Shown in pieces: positions 13,101-24,014 of a stretch of DNA of 64,000 nucleotides; position 1 is the stretch's first letter; each line of letters opens with the position of its first letter. The stretch spans positions 16,532,001 to 16,596,000 of the forward strand of contig NC_092340.1 in NCBI RefSeq assembly GCF_046630445.1, written 5' to 3'. The DNA comes from Rutidosis leptorrhynchoides. Lineage: Eukaryota; Streptophyta; Magnoliopsida; Asterales; Asteraceae. The translations under genes and the position numbers were made by a program. The notes below the pieces were generated by a model that made no database searches, was not told where the DNA came from, and saw nothing but the letters and a program-made list of their open reading frames with translations.

Positions 13101-13710
13101 GCTCATGAATAGTCAACTTGTCAATCTCTTTGGTAGATCAAACAATGGTTCCATAAGGAAGCCAATCAGTATTGAGCTTTTTGAGAAATTTCATGTTGAC
13201 TTCAGCATTTACTTTTATGATCTTGCACTTTTTCAACTCATTGAGAACACCATTGAAATGACGGTAGGTATCCTTGAGTGGTTCATCAGGTTCCTGCTTG
13301 AAATCTTCATAAAATCCCAGAGCCTTATTCAGTTTAGTAACATCTGACATGTCATAACCTTCTTGCTGTCGTTTGATCTCATCCCATATATCTTTTGCAG
13401 TGGTGTTGCTATCAACATTTTCAAACAACTCGTACGGGATAGCTTACATAACAATGTTCTTTGCCTCTATGTCACCCTGAGTTCTCTCACGTTTATCACC
13501 AGAAATTTCATAGACTGGAATTGGCATACCAGTATCCGGATGATAATCTACAACTGGACCATCTCTCAGAGAAGCCCATATGTACTTTGCTTTCTCACCC
13601 TTATAGTCTATGTACTGAGTGATTCGGTGAAGCCACTGAGTGTACTTGCCATCAAACAACATTGGAGGACGGGAATCTGATCCAATGATCAAAGTATCTT
13701 GAGTAGACAT
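10178..13710 (-). mobile_element. Copia 1 gag and long gag extension
   Basis: The gag start at 13710 reads MSTQDTLIIGSDSRPPMLFD, followed by UBN2-type gag (DIWDEIKRQQEGYDMSDVTK). Next come an acidic stretch (WTDDSDSEVEHANVCK), a strongly heptad-like coiled coil at about 11.96-12.28 kb (LEKDLSNLKTQHEPTLSKLN), and poorly conserved low-complexity sequence to 10.2 kb. Long gag C-terminal extensions with coiled coils are known in SIRE elements. This part carries most of the element's damage. Confidence 0.75.
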
Positions 13711-13719
13711 CTTGAAAAT

Positions 13720-14720
13720 GAGGTAGATTCGGTAAAGATTCAGTATTACACAAATCTAGGATGAAAAATCACAACAATCTAACTAAAATGTCAGATTCGG
13801 TATCTGATTCGGTACTGTAGTAGATTCGGTACAGATTCTGTACTGTAGCAGATTTGGTAAACCAGATTCTGTATCAGAAACTGATCAGAAATACAAGCAA
13901 CACACCCAGATTCAGTATAGATTCGGTAACCACAAGATTTGTAGCCTGAGAACACTTAAAACTGATGAATTAAGTGATACCGAGATTATGATTCTGTATC
14001 TGACTCGGTAGTCAGATTCTGTATGAATTTGAATTCAAACACAATTCAATTCCTTTGAATTAGATTCTGTAACCATGTTGCACAAGGAAACAAGTTAGTA
14101 TCACACAAAATATCAAAGATACCGAATGTATAGGATACCGAATGTCGACTGTAGCAGTTGACAATACCGAGTCTAAGTATGAAAACTTAGAATTCAAACA
14201 AATCCTTTCTCAAATCACACCAATTAGCTGCGCATGACCAAACCGAATGTGATAGAATCACAAACACATCACAATCTGCAACACTGATTGAGAATTAATA
14301 GCTTTGAAACAGATTCAGTATGGCAGTTACGATACCGAATGTAGATCAAATCTTCAAAACTTGAAGAATTGATGAAATTAAACCGTCAGAAATGTGATTA
14401 AACACCTCACGATCACAACTGAAACCTCAAACCTTTACTAAACTACAGAATCAAGCTGAAAATGATGAATACCGAGAGTTTTAGCCACAAACTCTAAAAA
14501 TTAACTTGATTCTTCATAATTGATGTTATAAAGCTGTAATGATGATTGAAACTCTTTCTAATCAACCTAATACACCTTCGCTGAACTTATCACAAGAATC
14601 TGAATGTCAGATTATCAGATTCGATTATACCGAATCTGATTCAATATACCGAGAGTGCTCAGATTATGTAATCTTCAATCTCTGGATCGATCTAGTGATG
14701 TAATATCACTCCCTAGAAGC
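13720..14720. repeat. Copia 1 leader with many GATTCGGTA-like repeats
   Basis: Between the primer site and gag, a roughly 1 kb untranslated leader contains about two dozen copies of GATTCGGTA, GATTCTGTA and the inverse TACCGAAT(C/G). They are irregularly spaced and densest at 13.79-13.88 kb. No open reading frame is supported. The same motif continues into the short LTR (14784-14812). Confidence 0.6.
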
Positions 14721-14732
14721 TCTGATACCAAA
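14719..14732 (-). other. Primer-binding site, copia 1
   Basis: Minus-strand TTTGGTATCAGAGC beside the LTR end is the standard plant copia initiator tRNA-Met complement (TGGTATCAGAGC). Confidence 0.8.
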
Positions 14733-14973
14733 TGATAGGTCAGATCATGTTGAGATTAGAAGAAAAGACAAGTTAGAATGAGATTCGGTAAGTGTAAAGG
14801 AGATTCGGTATGAGAGAGAATCAATAAGATTTACATTCCACGGCTTCTAGAACTCAGTTACCATGTAATGGCTATCTAATTAGGACTACTTAGGTTCCTT
14901 ATATAGCCCTCTTCTAAGGAACCATCATTTAAGCTTATTTCACATTAACACTATACAAATTCGGGGTCCTAAC
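14733..14973 (-). repeat. Putative 5' LTR of copia 1, about 241 bp
   Basis: Plus-strand TGATAGGTCAG at 14733 abuts the primer site, so this is the minus-strand LTR end. The outer end at 14973 (minus TGTTAGGACC) is placed where a gypsy LTR sequence resumes, so that end is an inference. The partner 3' LTR is not in the window. Confidence 0.5.
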
Positions 14974-16106
14974 AATTATTAATCCTAATATTATTATTAG
15001 TAGTATTAGTATTATTATTATTATTAGTTTTATACATAAAATATTACGACGAGGTCATGAGCGAATTATTTTCAAAATTGGTTTTTGAGCGGGATAAAGC
15101 TAAGGAAATTATGGGTTATAGCTGAGGAGGTTATGGGTATTGCTCGGGGGTTTTGATCGTGAATCAAAGGCTAACCTTTCATTTATCATCTCTGTTGCGT
15201 CTGCATACTTTTCCTACAATATTGAACCACAATATTGATACGTGAGTTTCATTTGCTCCCTTTTTAATTGCTTTTGCAATCTATATTTTTGGACTGAGAA
15301 TACATGCACTTTATTTTAAACGCAATGGACATAAGGTAATACTAAATTCTACACTGAGTTTGAACCGAAAATCCCTTAGCTTTGGTAACTAGTAACTGCC
15401 AGTTATAAGAACTGGTGGGCGCGAGTAGTTGTATATGGATCCATAGGGCTTGACATCCCCGTCCGTTCCAGGTATAGAGACCCTAGCCTGAACTATAAAG
15501 CGGACGTATGCTATTTGAGTTTAGTATATGTTGGTTTGCGTGTATTGTACATGTTGTTTGCATGTATGTTAAAACAAGGGTACTTATTTTATATACGTTA
15601 AGTTTAGTTACCAAGGTGCTCAATTTCGTAGAATATTTTGATAAACGTTTTGGATGAAACAACTGAAATCTTGTGGTCCACCTTTATATACAGATTATGC
15701 GCAACATTAAAACTATGAACTCACCAACCTTTGTGTTGACACTTTTAAGCATGTTTATTCTCAGGTTCCTAGAAGTCTTCCGCTGTTTGCTTATACGTTA
15801 TACAAGCTATGTGAATGGAGTCATACATGCTTTATTCGAGAAAACTTTGCATTCACCAAATCATTACCATGTATCTTATTTTGACTGCATTGTCAACAGA
15901 TGTATTATTGTAAACTATTATTTACGGTGATTGTCTATATGTAGAAATCATCAGATGTCAAAAACCTTGGAATTAAATATTCATTTATGGTGTGCCTTTT
16001 CAAAAGAATGCAATGTTTACAAAACGTATCATGTAGAGGTCAAAATCCCACTATGAAATCAATGAATAACGTACCGCGTCAATAGCGATTTTGACGGGTC
16101 CTTACA
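14974..16106 (+). repeat. Gypsy LTR fragment, 3' part, related to solo LTR 32141-35202
   Basis: The sequence follows the 3' half of the solo LTR at 33.3-35.2 kb. It has an ATT-rich stretch, CGACGAGGTCATGAGCG, the box GTTTATTCTCAGG with TTCCGCTGT, and the terminus GACGGGTCCTTACA. It lacks about 750 bp present in the solo LTR. Its left end is cut by copia 1, and its right end lies inside the 3' LTR of copia 2 (TTCCC follows). Confidence 0.75.
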
Positions 16107-18184
16107 TTCCCCGTCAGACCCAAGTCCTTACATTAACGTTTCACAAATCTTTGTTTAACTCGCTTCGCACTCCAACAATCTCCCACTCGAAGAGACGTTA
16201 AACAACATCCATCTTAACCGAACATCATCAACATCATCATCATCCCACAATAACAACTTGACCCGCTAATTATACCTCCTTTTGATACCATCGGATTTGC
16301 ACCCAGATCACGCCACACTTCATTCGATAACCTTCGAGCAATTAAGTCTTTCGACACCAAAAAATACCGCTGAGCTATAATTCGATCCTTTTGTTACTAG
16401 CTTGAGAAACAAGAACATCTCTTTGGCTATGGCACATACCTCCTTAGTTTTGGAGATAACGGGCGTTTGAGTCCGACCCGACCCAATTAACCCCATCGCC
16501 CAAGTGATCCACCTGTACACAATATCATCCACCCGATTCAACTTTCCAACAAAGAATAAACCCGCCAGTATATCAAACATGTAAATAACACCATCAAGGC
16601 AGCCGTGTGAGAAAGCAATCACACCCTTGATCTTCCTCATAACCGCCTTTGCTTTTACCATTAGAACATCTACCACATACGTGCGCACGTCTTTTAACAA
16701 ACCTAATTTTCCATCCCGAGCCAACTCCCATTGTACGGATGTATCATTAACCATGACTATTAAGAAAACCTCTTATTCATCTTCCTCGGTCGACCACAAC
16801 AGAGTTGCCATTGGAGAAGATCTACCCGAAGTACCGAAAGCTCTAGTGTACCCAATTCGACTCGAATTTTCAATAGCTTCAACTTCCTTTGAGCTCCCAC
16901 TCAAACAAGATCCCTTAACAATTCCGGAAAGCATTAGCATGCTAGGACTTTTGACATCTACAAAATCACCTAGCCATTCCTCTTTAGGAACTTCAACCAT
17001 ATACATGGTTCCCCTTTTAAACCCGCAAGCAACCACATAATCTCCCTTAAACACTACCCACTTTTGATCTCCAAATAGGACATGACAATTATCGTCATCC
17101 AATTGCCCAACCGAAATCAACCGATTCTTGAGCTTTAGAACAAACCACACATTCCTCAAGATCCAAGCATAATTCAAGTGTCTAACCGCGAGATCACCAA
17201 TACCCGCAATATCAAGTGTACTCTCATTCGCAATTCGAACCTTACCAGAGTATTCTTTGAAGTTCACCATCTCGTTCATGTATGGGGTAACATGATACGA
17301 GGCACCCGAATCTAAAACCCAAGATTCGTCAAGAACCTCTTTTTGGCACATCAACGCATCTTCGATCACCATAGTCGATACGCTCCCACCTGACTTAAGA
17401 CCCGGGCACTTTGACTTATAGTGACCAACTTGTTGACAATTCCAACACACTACGTTCTTGATCTTTGACGGACTTCTTGACCTAACTCTTCCCCGACTAA
17501 CACTTGGAACCTAACCCGTTCTTCCATTCGAATCTTTCATACGAATACCTTCGCTAAGAATCAAATCTCAGATTCCTTTAAAAGTTAACTTAGTAGTTCC
17601 GGATGAACTACTAACCGCCGTAACCATATCGGCCCAACTATCGGGCAATGAAGATAGCAAAAAGAACGCCTCAAGCTCATCATCGAATTTAATATTCACC
17701 GACCTCAAACGAGTTAAAATCGAATTAAATTCATTAATATGATCCGCCGCCGAGAAACCCTCCATCCTAGCATTCACCAATTACAGAATCAATAAAACTT
17801 TATTCAAAGCGAATGGCTTTTCATACATGTTAGATAAAGCCGCAAGTACCCCCGTCGTTGTGGTTTTACACACGATGTTGTAAGCAACGTTCTTAGCCAG
17901 AGAAATTCTAACAACTCCTAGGGCTTGCCTATCCAATAACTCCCACTCGCCTTGAGTCATCTCTTCCGGTTTAACACCCTTCAACGGTTGGTAAAGCTTC
18001 TTTTGATAGAACACATCTTTAATTTGCATCTTCCAAAAGCTAAAATCATTCCCATCAAACTTATCAATCTTCACATCACTCTTTTCCGCCATTGTTCCCG
18101 TGAACCGAACCTGGCTCTGATACCACTTATTGGGAATAAAGCACGTGAGCCCTAACAAAACTTGATAACCCTAGGTTATCAAAC
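16107..18184 (-). mobile_element. Ty1/copia element, TNT1/Tork-like (copia 2), left part
   Basis: Minus-strand order: the 5' LTR end (18184 to about 18128), primer site TGGTATCAGAGCC, gag (from about 18090: MAEKSDVKIDKFDGNDFSFW), a CCHC knuckle (CWNCQQVGHYKSKC), protease (WVLDSGASYHVTP), the start of the pre-integrase region, and then degenerate sequence. It ends at a polypurine run (GAGTGGGAGAT) and the first 60 bases of a 3' LTR (from about 16168, minus TGTTGGAG). RT and most of integrase are missing, so the element is internally deleted and has several breaks. Its 5' LTR continues at 39486-39847 beyond the outer gypsy insertion. Confidence 0.8.
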
Positions 18185-18805
18185 TGAAACAACCCAACCC
18201 GTATTCCATACGATAAATTTTTTTTTTTAAATAATACACATTTACGCGCCAATTAAATATGTAAGCCATTCCACAAGTTCCATTTAAAACGTACAACAAT
18301 TTAAATGTTTACAAAAGGCACGAAGGCCATTAATTAAGTTTAATACAAGTTCGACCCACTACAAATGATAGTTTATAATCCAAACGACACTTCGAGCATG
18401 GTTTGGGACTAAACTACCCAAAACGTTAGGCCAACTTCAAAGCTCTAACAAAACATCATTAAGGGACACCTAATACCCGATAAACCCTTTGCCCTTATCC
18501 ACACCTGCATCTAAAAAGATATACAACGAGAGGGGTAAGCTAATGCTTAGTGAATGCAATAATTATACATGTTCATTTATAACCTACTTATTTGCAACCA
18601 CTTACGCAACCCCGCATACAAGCTAGCAATACGACAACCATGCAAACATCATGCATAAACTACTATCCACAATTCACAAGAAGCTAGCAACACCAATAGC
18701 AAATAGTTCAATATTAAATATGCAAATACCAAATTCACACAACCATGGTTAACCAATAGTAAAAGGAATGGTACTCGAATTTCTCATCGGTATTCATAAC
18801 AACCG

Positions 18806-19030
18806 TTAGTGTACAAAACATATATCACCAACCCTTGGACAACACATATCCGTTCATAAGATCGTTAGTGTATAACACATATATCACCAACTTGGACAAC
18901 ACATATCCATTTATAACACCGTTAGCGTACAACACATATATTACTAACTTGGACAACACATATCCGTTCATAAATCGTTAGTGTACAACACATATATCAC
19001 TAACTAGGACAACACATATCCTTACGTACA
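18806..19030. repeat. Tandem array in outer gypsy LTR, about 4 units of 55-60 bp
   Basis: Units contain CGTTAGTGTACAACACATAT and ACTTGGACAACACATATCC. The same array is in the other LTR at about 37914-38130. It lies in the transcribed or distal half of the minus-oriented LTR. Confidence 0.85.
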
Positions 19031-20288
19031 AATAAACACATCATATACGTACAAGTATACTTATTCCACTCACCTTGACACAAGGATGATGATTAAGCAC
19101 GTCCAAACTTCAAGGCAATGTACCTAATTCATTAAGTACACATTCAATCACACAACTAGTGGAACTAACCACAATACTTACACTTGAGAATTTAATGACC
19201 CAATTTGCATTAAATGACTCAACTACACCACAACCGCCCATAAATGGCCAAGACTCATATTAAATCACTAAGGCTAGTGATTTAAAGTCTACTAACATCA
19301 TCTAACATAACTTAGGGTAATTCATACCCAATTTTATCCTATTAGGTCAACTAGTACTCATTTGACCCATTTTAAATACTTAGACTCACAATCGAGTCAA
19401 ACTTACCCATTAACAATTTTTTCATCAATTTGAAAGTGTATTAGTGACTAACAACACCATTTAACACTTACAACCTCAAATCATAAGACCAAACCCTAGG
19501 TTATGGCTATTAAGGTTTACTTTCAACAATCTAACCCCAAATCCACCCATTTAACCCTCAAATGGGCCACACAAGTTCCAAATGAACAAACCCTAGCATA
19601 AACCAATTAAAACTCAAAATATAGAGTTAAAACTTACCAACACTACCCACTTGTAGCTAAGGACAAGGAGAATAACTTTAATTCTTGCTCCAAAGATCAA
19701 CTCTTAATCCTTCACTCTCAAATCTCACTTTTAATCCAAATGGGTTTTATGTTTTGGAAGAGAAAATGGAAAGAAAAGAGAAAAGAAAATGAATTAAATG
19801 GATAAGTGGTGGAGATTTATTGCTCCCATCAGATCTACACGTCAAATTACCAAATTGCCCCTTAAAATTCCTTAAAATGAGCTAAGTCCGAAATCTGTCC
19901 AGCAGGACTGCCGCGATGCGACCCTATTTGTCGTGGCACGATGTATAAAGGGAAATCCGACCCTTCTTAGCAGGCCTCCTGACTTCAGTTTTGCTTGAGA
20001 TGCCGCGGCGCTAGCCCCTTTGCCGCGGTGCGGCGAACAACGTGCACAAGTGATCTATTTAAACCCCTTCCTGACTCTGGTTTGCGTTTATTGTCGCGGC
20101 GCGACTATGGTCATCGCGGTGCGGCTTAAGGCTGCACCTGACCAGCTCGACAACCTTAAACAAATTTTCGATTTAATTAATTTGTACATTCCATTCCCGC
20201 TTCCTATATCCACCTAGCCTTCAACAATAGTCTCACAAGACTTAACGCTATCAAAACCCATGTATATACTTGTACATGCACACATTCT

Positions 20289-20290
<2 letters not shown>

Positions 20291-20347
<57 letters not shown>
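20291..20347. repeat. (TA)n microsatellite, about 57 bp
   Basis: A near-pure TA run inside the left LTR. The corresponding site in the right LTR (39370-39382) has only a short run, so it expanded or shrank after insertion. Confidence 0.95.
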
Positions 20348-20349
<2 letters not shown>

Positions 20350-20450
20350 ACACATACATCTATACATTTACACATAAACTAACGGGTTACAAACGTACTA
20401 ATGAATAATTATGTACCTTTAGATATGTACGGGAAAAGCGGGATGTTACA

Positions 20451-22450
20451 ACTCTCCCCCACTTGAATCGGAGCGCATCCTCGCGATCCAAGCCGCATGA
20501 CAAGCCGGAAGATAAACCAACACAAACTCTTCGGATTCCCATGTAAATTCGGAACCCTTTCGATGTCGCCATTGCACTTTGAAGGTTCTAACTTCTTTGT
20601 TCCGCAACATTTTAACCTTCTCATCAAGAATGGCTATCATTTCTTCAACATACTCTAGCTTGTTGTTCAAGGTAATCTCCTCTAACGGCACCCAAGTCGA
20701 GTCATCCGCAAGACACTTACGGAGATGGGAAACATTAAACGTATTATGAATCCCCGCAAGCTCTTCGAGCAACTATAGTCTATAAACAACCTCACCAACA
20801 CGTTTCAAAACCTTGAAAGGACCAATAAATCGAGGAGCTAACTTTCCTCGCTTTCGGAACCGAATAACACCTTTCCATGGAGAAACCTTAAGCATCAACA
20901 TGTCACCTTCTTGAAATTCGATCATTCGTCTACCTTTATCGGCATAAGATTTTTGTCTATCTTGCGCCGCCTTAAGTCGAGCCCGAATCATCTCAATTTT
21001 ACTATTCGTCTCTAGGACTAAATCGGTACTCCCGATTTCTCGTTGTCCTACTTCACCCCAACAAATAGGAGTTCGACACCTACGCCCATAAAGCATCTCA
21101 TAAGGTGGCATTCCAATACTAGTGTGGTAACTATTATTGTACGAGAATTCCACCAATGGTAAGTGCTCATCCCAACTACCACCAAAATCAATAATACACG
21201 CCCTTAACATATCCTCCAAAGTTTGGTTCGTACGCTCGGTTTGACCATCCGTTTGAGGATGATACGCCGTGCTCATTTTCAATTGAGTACCCATATCTTC
21301 ATGAAACTTATTCCAAAATCGAGACGTAAAACGAGTATCTCGATCCGAAACAATAGATATAGGAACCCCATGTCTCGATATCACCTCCTTGATAAACAAC
21401 TTAGACAAAGTCTCCGATGATATCGTTTCCCGAATGGGAAGAAACAAAGCACTCTTCGTCAATCTATCAACTATCACCCAAATCGTATCATATTGGGTTC
21501 TCGCCGTCTTTGGTAACTTGGTAATGAAATCCATGGTAATGTGTTCCCATTTCCATTTCCGGACTTCCAATGGTTGTAACTTACCGTACGGCTTTTGGTG
21601 TTCGGCTTTAACTTGCAAACACGTGACGCATTGTTCAACATACTTAACAACATCACGTTTCATGCCCGGCCACCAATACTCCTTCTTTAAATCAAGGTAC
21701 ATTTTCGTTGCACCCAGATGAATGGAATACTTTGACTTATGTGCTTCATCAAGGAGCACTTGTCGGTAACCACCCATCTTAGGCACCTACACTCTTCCTT
21801 GAAAAGATAACAAGCTATGCGGGCCTAACGTAATAGACTCCGTTTGCCCCATAATCCGCTCTTCATGCTTGTTGTGAACGAAAGCTTCAATTTGAATCTC
21901 ACCAAGCTTTACAAGAAAATCGTTAGTAATAATCATGCGTAACGATCCTACTCGTATCGCCGAATGTTGGCTCTTTCTACTTAATGCATCCGCGACCACG
22001 TTCGCCTTACCCGGATGATAAAGTATCTCACAATCATAATCTTTTACCACATCCATCCACCTACGTTGACGATAATTCAAATCTCGTTGATTGAAGAGAT
22101 GTTTCAAACTCTTGTGATCCGAATATATCGTACACTTGACACCATACAAGTAGTGGCCCTAAATTTTCAATGCATGAACCACCACCGCCAATTCAAGATC
22201 ATGAGTCGGGTATCTCTTTTCGTGTTCCTTTAATTGTCGAGAAGCGTAAGCGATGACTTTACCCCTTTGCATTAGAACACACCCGAGCCCATTTAAAGAC
22301 GCATCACAATAAACCGTCATGTCTTCTACCCCTTCTGGCAACACTAACACCGGAGCTTGACATAACTTCTCTTTTAACAATTGAAAAGCAATTTCTTGCT
22401 CGTTTTCCCAATTGAACCTTACGTTCTTCCTTGTCAACTTCATCAAAGGA
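20451..22450 (-). mobile_element. RNase H, integrase and chromodomain-like tail of outer gypsy
   Basis: From right to left: RNase H ([27 protein letters not shown]), the integrase zinc-binding region ([34 protein letters not shown]), the integrase core ([39 protein letters not shown]), and a C-terminal segment of the type FKVQWRHRKGSEFTWESEE, which resembles the Tekay-type chromodomain. Chromodomains steer integration toward marked chromatin (family knowledge). The stretch is decayed. Confidence 0.88.
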
Positions 22451-23530
22451 GAAGCTGTAACGACCCGTCAAAATCGCTATTGACGCGGCACATTAATCAT
22501 TGATTCCACAGTGAGGTTTTGACCTCTATATGATACGTTTTGATAAAATATTGCATTCATTAGAATAAGTGACTTTCTAAACATAGAAAGTTATAAACAT
22601 GTGGGCGAGTGCTTAGGTATAAGCAAAACCCCGAAATACATAAGTCTTTAATTTACAGGTTGACATCACAGTCCAATTATTTATTACACAACGCAGTTTT
22701 ATTTTGAATGCAATAAACTTTGTACAAAGCATGAGAGACTCCATGCAGGCAACAAGCACATCACAGCGGAAGCATTCTAAGGACCTGAGAATAAAACATG
22801 CTAAAAAAAGTCAACACGAATGTTGGTGAGTTATAGGTTTAATTGCTCGAGTCATAAACATGTATAAAGATAGACCACAAGATTTCATCAAAAGTTTATC
22901 AATAGATTCTACGTAACAGAGCACCCTGGTAACTAAACTTAACGCTATAGTGATAATTACCCCATTCGTTTTAATACACGCAAACCAACGTGTCTTAAAC
23001 TCAAATAACATACGTCCGTTAAAAGGCTAGCGCTCTAGCTCGGACGGGGATGTCAAGCCCTATAGATCCATATACAATTATTCGCGCCCACCAGTCCATA
23101 TCCTATGTACTGGCAGCTACTAGTTACCAAAGCTAAGGGATTTTCGGTTTAACTCAGTGTAGAATTTAGTATGTACTTGTGTCTTATCGCGTTTAAAATA
23201 AATTGCATGCATTCTCAGCCCAAAAATATTTAAAGTATTTAAAAAGGGAGACTATAAACTCACAGTTCAATATTGAGACTCAATATTGTAGGCAAATTGC
23301 GTAGACGTAATGACGGTAGATGACTGTATGGTTGGCCTTGGATTCAAGAACAATACCCCAAACAATACCCAATATTTCCTTAGCTTAAAGCGGTTTGAAA
23401 CCCGAATTAAAACACCCTCGAATATACTTTATTATTATTAACTTAAATTAAAATTATAATTATAATTATAAATTAAAATTTATATTACATAAGAAAATAT
23501 ATTGTGAAGTATTTCGTCGAACAAACTGGC

Positions 23531-23540
23531 CTTTTTATAG
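23531..23540 (-). promoter_or_regulatory. TATA-like box of young gypsy LTR
   Basis: Minus-strand CTATAAAAAGG lies about 20 bp downstream of the palindrome CTCATGCGATCGCATGAG (23561-23578). The same arrangement occurs in the other LTR near 30912-30921. Confidence 0.6.
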
Positions 23541-23654
23541 TACTTTTCGATTTACTGTAGCTCATGCGATCGCATGAGTTTTCAGTGTTTTTGCCATGCG
23601 ATCGCATGGCCGCCTTTCCCGTTTTGTTTGCTAGTTCGTCGACATCAAAATAGT

Positions 23655-23850
23655 ATTTACTGTAGCAAATAGTGGTTTACTGTAGCAAATAGTGTTACTG
23701 TAGCAAATAGTGTTACTGTAGCAAATAGTGTTTACTGTAGCAAATCACTGTAGCAAAGTCGTTTTCACTGTAGCACTGTAGCAAAATACGGTTTCACTGT
23801 AGCAAATAGTGTTTTACTGTAGCAAATAGTGTTTTACTGTAGGAAAGTCG
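23655..23850. repeat. CTGTAGCAAATAGTG tandem array in U3 of young gypsy LTR
   Basis: About ten imperfect units of 16-22 bp, each with CTGTAGCA, directly upstream of the palindromes and TATA-like box on the minus strand. The other LTR (31035-31207) has one unit fewer. The position suggests an enhancer-like U3 array, by inference. Confidence 0.85.
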
Positions 23851-24014
23851 TTTTTACTTATACATATATATACATACATATAATTGTTCATGAATCGTCG
23901 AGAGTAGTCAAAGGTAATTGTATATATGAAACAGTTCTAAAATTTTTGAGACTCAATCTAACAGACTTTGTTTAACGTGTCAAAATAATAAATCGTATAG
24001 AGAATTGGTTTAAA

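Larger units (their letters stand above)
6713..14973 (-). mobile_element. Ty1/copia element, SIRE-like (copia 1), interrupted and decayed
   Basis: Minus-strand order: short 5' LTR (14973-14733), tRNA-Met-type primer site, 1 kb leader, gag (about 13.7-12.7 kb), a long coiled-coil and low-complexity extension (about 12.7-10.2 kb), pre-integrase and integrase (about 10.2-8.8 kb), and reverse transcriptase/RNase H (8.4-6.85 kb). Several GGGGGAG polypurine runs follow at 6735-6805. Copia order (integrase before RT) and a gag start of the type LFDGKYTQWLHRITQYIDYK point to the SIRE/Maximus lineage. It is broken, with roughly ten breaks. The family A gypsy element sits in its 3' end. Confidence 0.85.
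18185..20450 (-). repeat. 3' LTR of outer gypsy element
   Basis: 2,266 bp, minus termini TGTAACATCCCG and GGGTTGTTTCA, with a minus-strand polypurine run (AAGTGGGGGAGAGT) just inside at 20451-20466. It contains a four-unit, 60-bp tandem array (18806-19030), CG-palindromes (19908-20130), and a TA microsatellite (20291-20347) that is much shorter in the partner LTR. Confidence 0.93.

Noticed and set aside
23561-23610. GCGATCGC palindromes recalling cyanobacterial HIP1 sites
   Set aside because: They lie inside a plant LTR with an identical partner 7.4 kb away, so contamination is excluded and the likeness is chance.
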